Assembly: GCA_963556255.1 (NCBI GenBank)
Contig: OY744614.1
Location: forward strand, 38,011,054 to 38,075,053
From: Allolobophora icterica
Taxonomy: Eukaryota > Annelida > Clitellata > Crassiclitellata > Lumbricidae
Direction of reading: 5' to 3'
DNA length: 64,000 nucleotides
Part shown: one piece after another, positions 45,696 to 58,559 of the stretch
Layout of the letters: each line of letters begins with the position of its first letter
Numbering within the stretch: the first letter of the stretch is position 1
The notes under the pieces: generated by a model
What the model was told of the DNA's origin: nothing
The model's database searches: none
The model's input: only the letters and a program-made list of their open reading frames with translations
Made by a program: the position numbers and the translations under genes

Positions 45696-47214
45696 GCACA
45701 TATGTATGTATATATGTATCTGGCTACTTGTAAAGCTTCTGTTGTGAACCCCACAAAGCATCATCATCATAGGCAGCACCGCCGCCGCCGCCGTCGTCGT
45801 CGTCATCATCATCATCATCACTATCACTGTCCAGGTGCTGAAAGCCCGTATGTCCACTGCACATTCAGTCTTTACTCTAGTCATCTTTCTTTTGCAATTC
45901 AATTCAAGAAATGAAACCTCCCTACAACACTTGAAAAATCAGTAGACTGACATCTGCCTATATAGCTGTGTAATCCCTATATCCAATATACCTCTACCCC
46001 TCTATCTTTTAATCCCGTTGGTGGCCTTTTGAATAACACGTTAGTCTGAACCTTGCTAGGTCACACAAAACACAAAATTTGCATCTAACCTTTATAACCT
46101 TGAGGATAAGTTGTGCTTTAGTGGAAAGCTGTGTCTGGCAGAGCCAAAAATCCATAAAACTCCTTAAACACACCACTGAACATTTTATCACAAAGCCATA
46201 TACCCAATAAAAGCCTTAACTTCCTTCACCCGATTAATTGAAAATGGGGTTTTCTGCATGCACTTGAGCAGCTGGACGACCTAATCACATAATAAGCTAT
46301 GAATTCAAACACAAATGCACTGAAGATAGGCAATACCATTACAATTGGTAATACCAATACCATAATGATACCATTGGTAATCCTGTCACATACCTCTTTA
46401 GTCTTCACGCTAATCCCACTCTCTAATAGATTAAAATGACTTCATTGTTAGAAATAAGCTAAAAACAGCATACACCTCTTGTCCATACCTCTACAAAAGT
46501 TGATGCACGTAGGTGGATAAACTTTATTCAACTGATAAGCATCAGAACAACTGTCTAATTGTTTCTCTATCAGGCCATCTTCAGAAGGCATATACAAGTG
46601 TTTGTGGTCCTAAACGCTCACAGCAAAGGCGATAGCAAAAGTGGTGCTCAAGCACGTTTTTAAACACTTTAACGACCAGCTGCATTGGTTTCCCAGTCAG
46701 TTTAGTACACACGCTCGTCGTTAAAGGGTTAAACTAAACTCCTGAGACAACCCCTGGTTATGTTCCTTTTCTTATCTAATCTAATCTCGTATAACAACGT
46801 TATAAGATAAGATAAGATAAGAATATTCTTTATTAAACCAATTGCTACCCGCATTTTGGTGTACAGCCGCTAATCATATACATATTTTTCTGCTACCAAC
46901 ATATATTTATATAAACACAGACAGACATATATGCATTAGGGCCTATATATGTTCCCATATAACATTCTAATAATATAAGTTTTCCTCATCAAGTTATCGG
47001 CAGGTGGGATAACGCGATCGTGGGCCCTCGTTCTCATATGGTAGACATAAAGTCATGTAGACATCAGTCTTGCTTCTCGAGTGAAGTCAAAATCAAAACA
47101 CAAATTGAAGGACCCAGGTCAAACATCTAATAGATGAGAAAAATCAGAAGTAGGTTACGGCAGGAATGCAAGTTGAAAGAGACTAGTCTTAAGTTTAGAC
47201 AGAATGAACTGAAG

Positions 47215-47720
47215 AAGAAGAAGTACAGTCCCTTAAGCTAGCCCCGAGGAGGCCATGGTATGAAGTGTCAGCGACTTCATTTTCTTAGCCTCGGCATACG
47301 AGGGCGGGTGGCCAATCTTCTCCCTCGCCATCTCATCTTCCCACCAACTGCATACGGTCAGCATACTCAGTGGTTAAAGTGGTTTGGGTGAGCAGTGGGA
47401 ACGCCAAAGCAGAGTTTTATTGGAACGCATGCATTACCAGGGTTCTTGCCTTGTGAGCAGTGGGAACGCAAGCAACGAATTTTGAGAGCAGTGGGAACGC
47501 CGTTCCCACGCGTTAAGTAAGTAAGTAAGTAAGTAGCCTTTATTTGCATATGACAAGCGCACATGCATTCCCACCCACTTTAAACCCTGAGCATACTCAT
47601 TATAGCCAAGCTGGCTAGGGGTGCAGGTGGAGCAAAAACCAAATTTCTGCCCTGTCAGGGATCTGAACCCTCGACCTCTTGACTGACAGTCCAGCATGCT
47701 AACCACTACACTATCAAGCA
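47215..47720 (-). mobile_element. tRNA-derived SINE (family B), split by a MITE
   Basis: Minus-strand tRNA-like head: TAGTGTAGTGGTTAGCATGC and GGTTCAGATCC, which are clear A and B boxes. The body resumes below 47368 after the inserted MITE, ending in a GAA-rich tail near 47210. Confidence 0.88.
47368..47589. mobile_element. 222-bp hAT-like MITE inserted in a SINE
   Basis: Inverted ends CAGTGGTTAAAGTGG and CCACTTTAAACCCTG-like, with perfect 8-bp target duplication AGCATACT (47360-47367 and 47590-47597). The duplicated word is part of the host SINE. A TAAG microsatellite lies inside. Confidence 0.9.
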
Positions 47721-49029
47721 CACACTGAATTGGGTAGCAAATTCCAAGCTGCACAGCACTGCATATTTAAATGGACCATAAAGAAATCCCAAGAGCCCAA
47801 CAATGTTCGTGAGCAGCGTCCATCAGGAGTCACATCTAGCGAACGAGCGCAATAGCTATATCTATGAAGGGTGAGCATGGAATAGAAATGGGTCAGATGG
47901 CTAATCAATACACTTATGTCGTGTGCATAATATCTCTGCGTGCATACCACACTGGAGGAACTTCTCTATATATAGTATACTATCCATCCACAGTGGTAAG
48001 CTTAACACATCTATAATTTCAAGATTTATGCAACAAATGGAAATACATCAGTTGTGCTCTTTAATGCTATATATGAACACAGGAAATTATAACAATGCTA
48101 CATATCATTATCAACACAAGAAAAACAATTTTTTAAATCTATCAAATGGAATTAAAACACTGAGCATGCATTCACTTTATTCTGAGGTCTTGATCGAATG
48201 TTCATGCTGTGTTGCAGGCCTAAGCCATCGCAAAAACTCACAACATGCTGTTTCAGAAGTTACAGATGTTAATCAGCCTTTGGTATTCTCAGCTGAAGTC
48301 AACTAATTTAGTCAAGACACAATCAACGCAGAGTTTTGGTTTTGCTTAGTTTCTCAACTTCATGATTTAGTAATTAGTGACCACTGATTTGCTAGTATCT
48401 GGCTACTACTCCTGATCCTGGGACATCGCTTGATGTTGTTGCACTTGACCTTGCCCTTCATTCTTTGTGAGGATTTGGTCATAGCACTGGATGTCAGAGC
48501 TGCTGCATCTCTTCCTGCACTTTCACTCACAGCACTCAACCTGCCACAATGAGGAGAAAAGTTCCCACAAAGTCTGTGTCCTCTTTCGATGTAGTCAGTT
48601 CCTTGTCCAGATAGCCAGATGGGATCATAGGAATATTATTGACAAAGTCTGTAAGAGGCAATCATACCGTGTTCTCGACTTATCTTCACCAGGTAGCAGA
48701 TTTAGCTGTTACGCCAGAGCCAAGCTTTGTTTTCATTGCCTGCACCACGTTGGTTTCAGCTGTGGTAGTGATCAGTCACACTTAGAACCTGAACTTTTTA
48801 CATATCGAAGCTGAAGTTTCTCGCTGATGTACATTACGAAGTGTGATGGGACAGAGCTGTTGTTGCCACTTTTGTCTTATCTGCATCGAAAGCCATAGCT
48901 TTAACCATTCGCTCAAGTGGTGCCTGAATGGAGAAAGAAGAAATATACCAGGACAGAGATAGACACGGCTGGTTGAGGTCATCACTGGAGACCTAGCCCA
49001 TGTGCTGGTTGGTCCATTTTCAGGACCGA

Positions 49030-49400
49030 CATATTATTATTATTATTACAAAACATATTTAATGTGCGCAAAGTCGCACAGATATGTGAATCTGAGGCGC
49101 AGCGAGTAAATCTTTAAGTTAGATACCCAAATGTTTGAAACCCAATGAAAAATAGTGAGTTTTGAGGCATTTCTTAAAGGAAGAGATAGGGCTCGAGTAT
49201 CGAACAGACATTGGTTGAAAGCCAATGAAAAATAACGAGTTTGAGGTGTTTCTTAGAGAAACAGATAGAGTTCGAACATCGAGCAGACATTGATGGGCAA
49301 CTCCATTCCTTGTGGCCAGCAAAATAGAATGCACGAGAGCCCATAACTGTGCTACATAGACTCTCAACCAAAAGACCCATATCCGAAGATCTAAGACTGC
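49030..49400 (-). repeat. LINE 3'-end fragment (copy B)
   Basis: Inverse copy of 129-395. On the minus strand it reads FKKCLKTHYFSLGFKHL, then the 3'UTR motif TCAGATTCACATATCTGTG and a TAA tail (49032-49048). The FKKxLKTHxF motif is typical of L2-like LINE C-termini. Related 3' ends lie near 39110-39235 and 50340-50650. Confidence 0.7.
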
Positions 49401-49946
49401 AGGGAGGGACGTACATAAGTAGAAACGTCGATTGTCAAGTGGTACTCCTTGGCGATGGAACATTCAGAATCAATTTGCACACAAGTTTCTATTGTCAATA
49501 TGAACACCACCAGAGTTTCCCAGACAATCTGAGAAAACTTGCTTTGTCTGACACACTAGAGGTGGTAGTAACAGTCACAGTTCCTGCCATAAATTATTTT
49601 ACAGAGTGGAACTCAAGTCCAGTGATAAACTTGCCAGATTATCTTTAAGTGTGCGAAATTCATCCTATTCCTGCACTACGGTGATAAACTAGAAACCTCA
49701 CAGGAATCGTCCGTACGAAACACAGCAATAAACTAATATATAATTATATAATATATATACTCCAAAAACTCCAAGTACACTTATAGAGTTTACAATCTAT
49801 ATATAGTGGCTAACATAATTATGTCTATATTCATTGTTAATTATTATTACTATTATGACTATTTACCCAATATAATACAACTGAAATACGATGTCCCTTT
49901 ACTAAGTTCAGAAGTGCATGCTGAAGCCGAGCAATGTAAATTGCTG

Positions 49947-49948
<2 letters not shown>

Positions 49949-50015
<67 letters not shown>

Positions 50016-50104
50016 GGCAGGCAGGCAGACAGACATACAGACATACAGACATACAGACAGACACAGACAGACAGACAGACAGACACAGACAGACAGACAG
50101 ACCG
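49949..50104. repeat. (GACA)n microsatellite
   Basis: About 35 GACA units with GGCA, CATA and ACA interruptions. Confidence 0.97.
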
Positions 50105-51189
50105 ACAGTTTAGCTTGAAAGACAGTCATGGTAAGAGATTTGTAAATAGAATTTAGAGGGCACCATGCAGATGGAGGGGCCATCTATAAGTAATCATGAA
50201 TTCAGTATTTGATAAGACGTGTAGTACTGTACATGAACAAAATTATTATTACTGTAATTACTATACTTATATTATCATTATTTCTGGGTGTCATTACCAG
50301 TATTAACCAGTACAGCTACCTGTACTCTACTTTCCATAGACTCTTGAATATTTAACCATTTCTCATTGACTTTCAAACTTCAAACATCTGGATATCTGGT
50401 GACTATATCTGGCTGTTCTTATCTACAGTTGGTGCGATTGTGAACAGGAATGCTCTCCATGACTAAGATTCACATTTCTGCAACTTTGCACATGGTAACA
50501 ATTGTTTTAATTATACGAACACCTCAACGCTCATTGTTTCTCATTAGCTTTCAAACATTTCGATATCTCACTGTTCTTCGTCACAATCGTCAGTGACTGA
50601 CCAACTGTGCCTCAGATTCGAACTTTACTGTGACTTTACGGAGTCCAACATTTCTGAAATAACTAATAGGCCTAACATATAATGGGTGCATCATGATGTT
50701 TCAAGCCATTACTGCACACGAGACAGATTTGCAGTCGGCAGGTGTAGGCAGTAAAAAAGTGTGATGATACAAACAAATTATAAATGCTGAAGAAGCCAAA
50801 ATAGATAAGCGTTGTGCAGAGGCCCACGTCCAGAGAGGCCCCTCTGCTAGCCCCCTGTACGTCTTCAAACATCACCTATGTCCCACCTGAACATAGTCGT
50901 AGTTTACAGACGTTCTCTACAATTGGTCTGATTGTGAACAGGAATGCTGTACACGACAATGTTTTGTTCGTGATGATAAGACTAGAATGACAGGCGAGAG
51001 GCTTCATAGGTAAATGTCATAGAAATAATCACATACATACATACATATATATGTAATACATACATACATACATACATACAAACTAGCACATACATAGTAT
51101 TACATACTGGTATCTCTACTTTGTGGAGGAAGCATAAATTTATGCATTACGTGGATTTTTAATAAAAATCTTTTTCAACTGCTCTATGA

Positions 51190-51500
51190 CTATATAACGC
51201 CAAGTGGTTAGCATGCTGGTCTGTCAACTGAGAGGTCAGGTTTCCAATCCCCCCCCACCCCCCCCGTCAAGGCAGAAATCTGTTTCACCTGCACCCCCTA
51301 GGCAACTCAGTCAATATGAGTACACTGACCATACGCTGCTGGTTGGATGACCATACACTGTCGGTGGGAAGATGAGACGGTAAGGGAGAGGACTGGCCAT
51401 CAGTCCTCATCCGCTGAGGCTAAGAAAATGAAGTTGCTTACACTTCATACCCATGGCTGCCTATCAGGCTAGCACAAGGGAATGCTCTTCTTCTTCTTTT
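51190..51500 (+). mobile_element. tRNA-derived SINE (family B), plus-strand copy
   Basis: AGTGGTTAGCATGCTGG (box A region), GGTTTCCAATCC (box B, decayed), then GGCAGAAAT, a body ending AAGAAAATGAAGTTGCTTACAC and an AAG-rich tail (TCTTCTTCTTC). The same family in minus orientation lies at 15095-15300, 15300-15510, 35945-36035, 43975-44118, 47215-47720 and 53205-53840. Confidence 0.85.
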
Positions 51501-52765
51501 TGGCTATTAAATCAGCCAACTTAAAAACTGCTGGATAAACCTTTCACGTGTAGTGGCCTGGAGTCTTATACAAGATTTTACTTTAAAAAAAACAGGAACA
51601 GTCTGATAGAAGTAGCATAGGTTAGATACACACCAATGCAATAGCAAGGATGCACTAAAAACCACACATTTATTTAGATTCAGTCTACTGTCTGATGTCA
51701 ACAGACTGTAAACTAGTAAAGTGGCAAATATGCTCAATAACAGTTTAATAAAAGAACTGAAGCGCATGACCATTGGCTATAAGGATGTATGGGATGCACT
51801 AAAGTACTAAACAATAAGTGTACTGATCATGAGCATGTCTACTGTCCACCACTATCACCAGTTCCTGACACAAACCATTTGGCCCAAGTCTTAGTCTTAG
51901 GTCTAAGTCATAGTCTTAGGTCTATCCAGGGTATAGTAGGCCTAGTTTTCTTCCTTAAGTCTCCCATCCTCCATCCTTCATATCTTGCATGTAGTGTTTG
52001 CATAGGATTCAGTCAACCACTTTAACTGCAAAATACTCACGACACTAGTGCGTTGCTATATGCTGTAATTTTATGCAGGGAACCAGTGTCATGGCAACCC
52101 AATGCTCAGGAAGCCAGCTTGCATATCGAGATTCAGGGATTGGAGAAGTGAGAATTGGCAAACTGCACAGCATGAGCCAACAATCAATATTGCACAGCAA
52201 TGCCGGACATGGAAATTCAAAACCAATTGCTAACTGCACACACTAACCGAATGCCAACTATACACCTAACATAATTCGTACACTTAATCTGAACTCTAAC
52301 CACAGCTTAATATTAATTTTCATCAACCTTAAACCACTTAATGCAATAGTCCTTCAGCTGACAGAGAACACAGCGCAGAATTTATAAGTGCTCAATGTTC
52401 CAGTCCTAGTCTCTAGACATCCAGAACAGTGAACATAACAACGAAATGAAAAAGACATAGGCTGTAAAAGCCATAAAGACGTCCCAAAGCTAATTCCCGA
52501 TCCAACGCGACCGACCGAACAAAGAGGATCATAAATAACACAAAAGTTCCAGCACAAACCAGATCCATGCTCTGCCGAAAATGAAATGGCATATTGCTGC
52601 TAAGGGCAAAGGGATGCTTTTATTGTATCTGGCAAACCGTGCAGTGCAACACTATAGCACCAAAACAAGTCAATCCATAATAACCATTGTGATTACGAAT
52701 AATACATTATATCTTATACGAAATATGTCAAATCGAGTATATCATATCTAAGCTCTGCACTTAAA

Positions 52766-52960
52766 TTGCTGCACTGGCTTCCTGTTTGGCAAAGAATACC
52801 TTTAAAATTAAAGCTCATAGTTTATCAAACAGTGAACTTTAGCCAACTTAAAAACTTATGCTTACCAAATTGCTATAAATCTACCATAGGCCGTCTCTCT
52901 ACCTCACCCGACTGCCTGATGAGTGTTGACTTAACAACGGACAGGTTTTGGTGCATCATC
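52766..52960 (+). pseudogene. LINE ORF2 C-terminal fossil
   Basis: LHWLPVWQRIPLKLKLIVYQ is the LHWLPVxxRIxFKLLLLxYK motif near the end of L2/CR1-type LINE polyproteins. The downstream part is degenerate. No 5' or 3' boundaries were defined. Confidence 0.65.
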
Positions 52961-53204
52961 AGTTGATGCCTCTCACATTAGGCACGTGCACTATAGAATT
53001 TACTAATCAATAATAAACAATAATGGTTACTTGGAGTTTTTCATGCTGCCCATAAATTAGCTTCCATTAGGGTGCACTTATCCTTTGGCATGGCATTTTA
53101 GATCAGGATCAATAACCCTGCTTAAACAAAGGGATCTATATGAAATAAGCAGGCCATGTTAAACACGAACACTGCCAAATGAATTATTAAGCAGATAAGA
53201 ACAG

Positions 53205-53840
53205 AAAAGCAGTTCCTTAAGCTAGCCCACAGTTCGAGAATTCGGTTTTAAAATTCATAAAAATTCATGAATTGTTGGCCTATTTTAACATTCGTAGAAA
53301 TTCGTAAAAATTCGTTGGGCTATTGTTGGGCTGACTGACACTCACAGTCACACACTCCAACGGTGATAGAATTCGAAGTTCAAGACTCTAGTGATATTGA
53401 GTTACTGTTGTGTTGCTAGTCAGCTAACTTTTATGGCTGATTGATTGATTGCCTATGACACTGACATTTGCTTGCTTAAAAGGTTGAAAAGTAAACAAAT
53501 AATAACATTCGTTGCCAATTTTAAAATTCATTAAAATTTGTGAAATATTAGAATTTTTTAAATGTGTAAATACTGTAAAATGCAAATTCTCGAACTATGA
53601 GCTAGCCTAAAAGTCAGTGTTAGCAACTTAAAGTTTTCTTAGTCTCGGCATATGAGGGAGGGTGGGTGGCCCGTCCTCTCCCTCACCATCTCATCTACCC
53701 ACTGACATTGTATGGTCAAAGTAGAGCCATCATAGCCGAGTTGGCTAGGAGGCGGAATTCTCAAAATAAATTTCTACGTTTGAGGGAATTTGAAACCCTG
53801 ACCCCTTGGTTGAGAGTCCAGCACGCTAACCACTATACCA
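53205..53840 (-). mobile_element. tRNA-derived SINE (family B), split by a MITE
   Basis: The head GTGGTTAGCGTGCTGGACTC on the minus strand lies near 53835, the body extends to 53601, and after the 372-bp MITE the tail fragment continues to about 53205. Confidence 0.82.
53229..53600. mobile_element. 372-bp MITE inserted in a SINE
   Basis: Ends share AGTTCGAGAATT in inverted orientation. GCTAGCC is duplicated on both sides (53221-53227 and 53601-53607) within the SINE text. AT-rich interior with repeated ATTCGTAAAAATTCG-type words. Confidence 0.82.
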
Positions 53841-54187
53841 GTGCTGTCCAACCTTTTTGACACCGTGGGCCACAGAAAAAAATATTTTCGAAGCTGAGGG
53901 CTGCAACACTAACCTCAAAAGTAACGACTAGGCTTAAAACGTATTGAAAGTGATTAAATGTGGAGAACCGTACGTTTTAAAACTTTAAACAAGTTTAACG
54001 CTTCGTGGGAAATGAATTTTTGTGTTCACATTGAAAAATGATAAGCCAAGTTATGAATGAATAGCCAAGTAGTCCAGTGACTTTGTCTTTTACGTCATTT
54101 TTTTACACAAACTGCAAAAATTTAGCCAGCTCGGGTGGGCCATGTAAAATCAGCTTGCAAGCCACATGTTGGACAGCGCAGCACTAG
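53839..54187. mobile_element. hAT-like MITE, about 350 bp
   Basis: The left end AGTGCTGTCCAACCT and right end (inverted) AGTGCTGCGCTGTCCAAC resemble each other. The target duplication is not clear. It adjoins the tRNA-like end of a SINE. Confidence 0.6.
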
Positions 54188-57100
54188 ACATATGAGTCTA
54201 TGACACACTCCAGATAATGAAAGCTAAATCAACATGCTAATCTGGTTAACCACTGGCCTTTTCCTGCATCAACAACAAAAACACAATTTCGCAAAGCATT
54301 CATGTAGTGGTCCAGTGGTTTATCTGCCCCCAAGTACATGTGATGGTTGTATGGTCCACTTTCTCCCTTCACACCTAGGATGCAAAAGTAGGTTTTTAAA
54401 ACTAAGGTATTAAATTTTTTCTCAAAAACCTAAAAACCTGCAAAGTCCCAAACTGAGCTTTAAGGTTTTTAGTTTTTACAGAGAAACCATATAACAAAAT
54501 ACCAAATCTGTACAGGTTTCTGTTGAATAAAAAAAAAATTAACATCACGGTGATTGTGATTTTCAAGCAGATGCTGCACAAACCACGGCACTCAACTCCG
54601 AGTTAATACTCTACGCACTGCCAACATTCTGTTGGTGCTATCCGGAAAAACATCAAGAGCTAAAACCCAAACTTTTTAACTAGGTTTTTGCCTGTTCCAT
54701 TCTCATCACTTGCATTTCAACGGGGGCTATGTCTGCTATGGTTGGTTAGTTGCTGTTTAACGACAATGTTTCATAACAAGATGACTAGCATAGACGCCCT
54801 TCTTTCTCCAGGCTTGGGACTGGCACTATCACAGGCAGGTAATGGTGGAGTTGTCTGCTGTAGTACCTCCTATTCGAGTTCATAAGGGAAGACACATGGC
54901 CAGAATGGCAGCCTGTATCCACACTCTGCACATATAAGTAAGTATATTCTTTATTAAACCGGTTGCAGAAGTGCCACACTCCGGTGCACAAACATCTAAT
55001 ATATATATATATATAACATATATATATACACATATAATATATATATATATATACACACAATTAGTAAGAATACAGCATTCTACCTATAAATGTTTTCCTC
55101 ATATTATTGTCTACAAGGGTCAGGACCCTGTCATGGGACTGTGGGCAGAGGGTATAGGTAGTGGCTTTTCTTGATGGAAGCAGCTTGTATAAAACGTGGC
55201 CTGGTTTTATCAGAACAGAAATGGAGAGACCAGTTTCTCGGTTCTTCACCCCATGCCACAATCACTGCACTGGCCTCATACTGAAACACAGGCTCCAGTT
55301 AAAAATATGTCTCACAGTAAACAAGGCACGGGGTTATGCAATTTGGCCAGCCAAATTAGCCTGTCAACCGGTAAATATACCACTTTATTATCGGACACTT
55401 TGACCCATGTTGTCTTGTAAACTAAGCCACAGCCTACCATAATGAGGTCTCTGTTGCTGGGCCGAGGGAGGCTCTGGAACTCTTTGCCTGTTTGTCTCCT
55501 GTTCAGGTTTTCTGCTGTCATTTTGGTCTTGACAACTAATAAATCTCGTCCCAGATAAATTATATATGTGACAATTAAGAGTCTTTATTTAAAACAGACT
55601 GAAGTTGGCCAATGCAAAAAGAGAGCGGTCCACATAAATAGCATTACCACAGTCTACCCAAGTGCATATATGGAGGTAGAAATAGCTATGGCAGAGAGTG
55701 AGTAGGGGCATGTAGTTGGGATCAGAGGCATTTGAAGTATGTTTAACACTTTAACAACGAGAGTGTGCTAAAAGCCACTGGGAAATCAAAGCAGCTCGTC
55801 GTTAAAGTGTCAACACAAATTAAATGTCACGTGATGTTATGGGGTTAATAGCCTAAATCTCTCAGCACTGCCCAAAAGCCTTTTGCAGACTTTAAGCTGT
55901 GTCTGTGACACCCGTTTATTCACTGGTGTTCAGCCAAGTCAATTTCACAGAGGCCAAGTTGGGTAAATTTTAGTGTCAGGTCACAATCACGAAAGGTCAC
56001 GCCAAGATAATCAGTTAAGCGGTTCACTAATTTAGCATCTAGTGCTTGAATGAGTCACCCTAAACAGATGTTCAGGTTCCAAGCAGGTCACTTTTGCAGA
56101 CTTTAAAAACAGGCCATCCATGGTCGGCAGCACCAGTACTCTGGTAATGCCATTCCCAAGCCTAAATATGGGAGGAGGGTGACGCTAATCATCTTTGTTA
56201 CGACACAGCGTTGTTAAGCAGTGATAAACCAACCAATTTGACCTACAGATAAACCTTTGCATCACCACACTGTTTCAGCATCTCAACCTCAAGTCCACAA
56301 CGCCCTCATTTTGTCCTCATCTGTAATGGGCGGTCAACCCCCTCCCCATCTGCGACATGTATACTGGCACTCTGGCAAAGCATTAAAAACCATTAAAAAA
56401 ATTTCATCTAATTACAATGCTGTATGCCCCAAAAAATTAAAAAATGATAGTAGGGCCTACTAAATGCGAAATTCTTTTTCATTCCAATGTTACTAAATGT
56501 TTTACCTAAGTGTTTGCCACTGTCTGCACTTGTAAAGTGTAAACTGAACTTGACCGATGTCCATAACTACGTTACAGAGGATCACTTCCAGTGAAGTGCT
56601 TCGGTTGAGGAATATATGCCTACTAGTGTTTACATTCTTATTTATTTATTTATTCCGGATATTTCTATAGCGCCTCTTGAAGTCACCTACTACTCAGAGG
56701 CGCTCCCGACTACAGCATTTGATACTGTGCCGGAATTTTCACGCCGAAGCGCCACGCCTTTTTCATGCATCAGTCAGTATTGCCTGTCTTAAATAATAAC
56801 TCTTTTACTTTGTAATAACAATATTAGTATAAAAACTCATAAATTAAAATATCATATTTAGCTAAATAATTTGATACAGCAGGAAGGATGGAAGACAATG
56901 ATCTGATGTCCACTCAAATGACTCAATGTCTATGACAGACCGATGCCACTGCTAAACATCCACATTAAAAAATCTTGTTGCTGTTCTAACGTTGCATTCT
57001 TAAAGGATTGAAATGGACATTATAGCCTTGCATTATTAATTATATTAATATGTCTAATTGTTCTGTGCAAAAACTGGTTCGTGTTTGTTATGCGTGAGCG

Positions 57101-57469
57101 TAACGTTATCCTATTCCTGTTCCATCTAGAGTCAATACTAACATGTATGGGGGTAATGACATCGTCTAACCCGATTACTCCGGGGTTAATGACATCCTCT
57201 AACCCGATTACTCTGAGAATCGGCTGGAATGAGCAGGATACCTCGCACAGACTAATTCGTCGTTAATTACTAATTAGGCTCTGCAAGGTAGGGCGCATGA
57301 CTGCCAATAAATCACTTCTCACCCGTTGACTGAATTATACTGATAAACTGTTTCTTTCTCCTTCTCCCACCTCAAAACCTTTCTCTCTCTGGGTCTCTCG
57401 CACTGGTTCTGGTTCGTAGCTTCTGATTGGACCATGCCGCGAGAAGCGCTTTAGATATTATCGAATAAT

Positions 57470-57960
57470 AAATACAATACAACAGAACCGGACCACCGGT
57501 CACATCGCTACAGCTTCCGAGTCCCTGTGGATCCCCGGGTGGTCAGTTCTGTACGAGTAATGTCACGGATTAAATCACACGACTCACAATTCAAACGGAC
57601 AACAATCAACCGGGAACCTTCGTAAAGAGAAATTGAAAACAGATTGCGACTTTACCTTGCGACAACCGTAAGACGCCTCTAGTCGTAGCCTATGACTGCC
57701 GTGCGAGCGAAACGCAAACCCTTCAAACCCAGCCGTCGGTGAAAAATATAAAAGCACAGGGTAATCGATAATGTTGATGGGAGGCTTACTCAGGCCACCG
57801 GTCGAACTGTCCTCCTCCGACCCCCTTCTCAAGCAACAGCCCCGCTGATTCAGACGACCGGACGCCCGTATATCGCCCGCGTCACGAGCGGCGCACGGCT
57901 ACATCGACGGAATTGAAGCTAGTATCCTGCCGCAAGGCGGCGTGCGCGGGCGAAGCATTG
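57470..57960 (-). promoter_or_regulatory. CpG-rich block, candidate NCX promoter / 5'UTR exon
   Basis: Unlike the AT-rich surroundings this stretch is dense in CpG; about 20 fall within 57841-57960 alone. On the minus strand it holds good donors (GTCGCAAG|gtaaag near 57654 and CCTGA|gtaagc near 57793) and no ATG-initiated open frame, as a 5'UTR exon would. NCX coding exon 1 requires an upstream non-coding exon and no recognised gene lies between. The assignment to NCX is inference. Confidence 0.4.
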
Positions 57961-58404
57961 ATCTCCATTAGGCCAGTTGTTCTAAAAATAAAGACTATGA
58001 GAATTGTAAACAACAAGTAAATTATAATATCAAAGCTTTGCATTAGCGTTTTCATTTCAGACTTTGACAGACAGATTTGCATCGCTCGTCTATGTGGATA
58101 TATTTTTGGAACTATTTTCTTGCCATGTCCCAATTTCGTCACCTAAATTCCCCTCTGGAAACCGGTTTAGAGGAAGGCTGCCTACAGAAAAAGTACAATA
58201 GAAACAAACATTCAAAGAAAACCAGAGTGAAAAAGTCTCGGAAATTGTCAGTGATTTGCAAAAAATTAGGCCAACCGGTGACATTTGCATTTGCATAATA
58301 CATTTTTAAAACATGTTGCTCATCGCTGCAAATCGGGAAAGAAGGCAGCCAACTGGCCGAAAAAGGCGGACACTAGGCCCTATATAAATCATAACCATTC
58401 ACAG

Positions 58405-58482
58405 ACACAGACACAGACACAGACACACACAGACACACACAGACACACACACACACGCACACGCACGCACACACACACATAC

Positions 58483-58558
<76 letters not shown>
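58405..58558. repeat. Compound (CA)n-(TA)n microsatellite
   Basis: CAGACA/CACA tract to about 58480, then about 37 TA units. Confidence 0.97.

Positions 58559-58559
<1 letters not shown>

Larger units (their letters stand above)
31890..57400. other. Large repeat-filled region, probably NCX first intron and/or intergenic
   Basis: No exon of a recognisable host protein was found on either strand. Contents are the listed LINE, hAT, MITE and SINE relics and simple repeats, with unannotated AT-rich unique sequence between. If the CpG block at 57.5 kb is the NCX promoter this is intron. Confidence 0.5.

Noticed and set aside
49837..50183. CLSVCLSV / DRQTDRQT frames
   Set aside because: Translation of the GACA microsatellite.
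54365..54690. Possible TIR element with AGGTTTTTAAAACTA-like ends
   Set aside because: End similarity is low complexity (A/T runs) and I could not find a target duplication.
57584..57832. 82-codon minus-strand frame in the CpG block
   Set aside because: Its first codon is TTG and there is no ATG before the likely donor; no family similarity. Treated as candidate 5'UTR instead.
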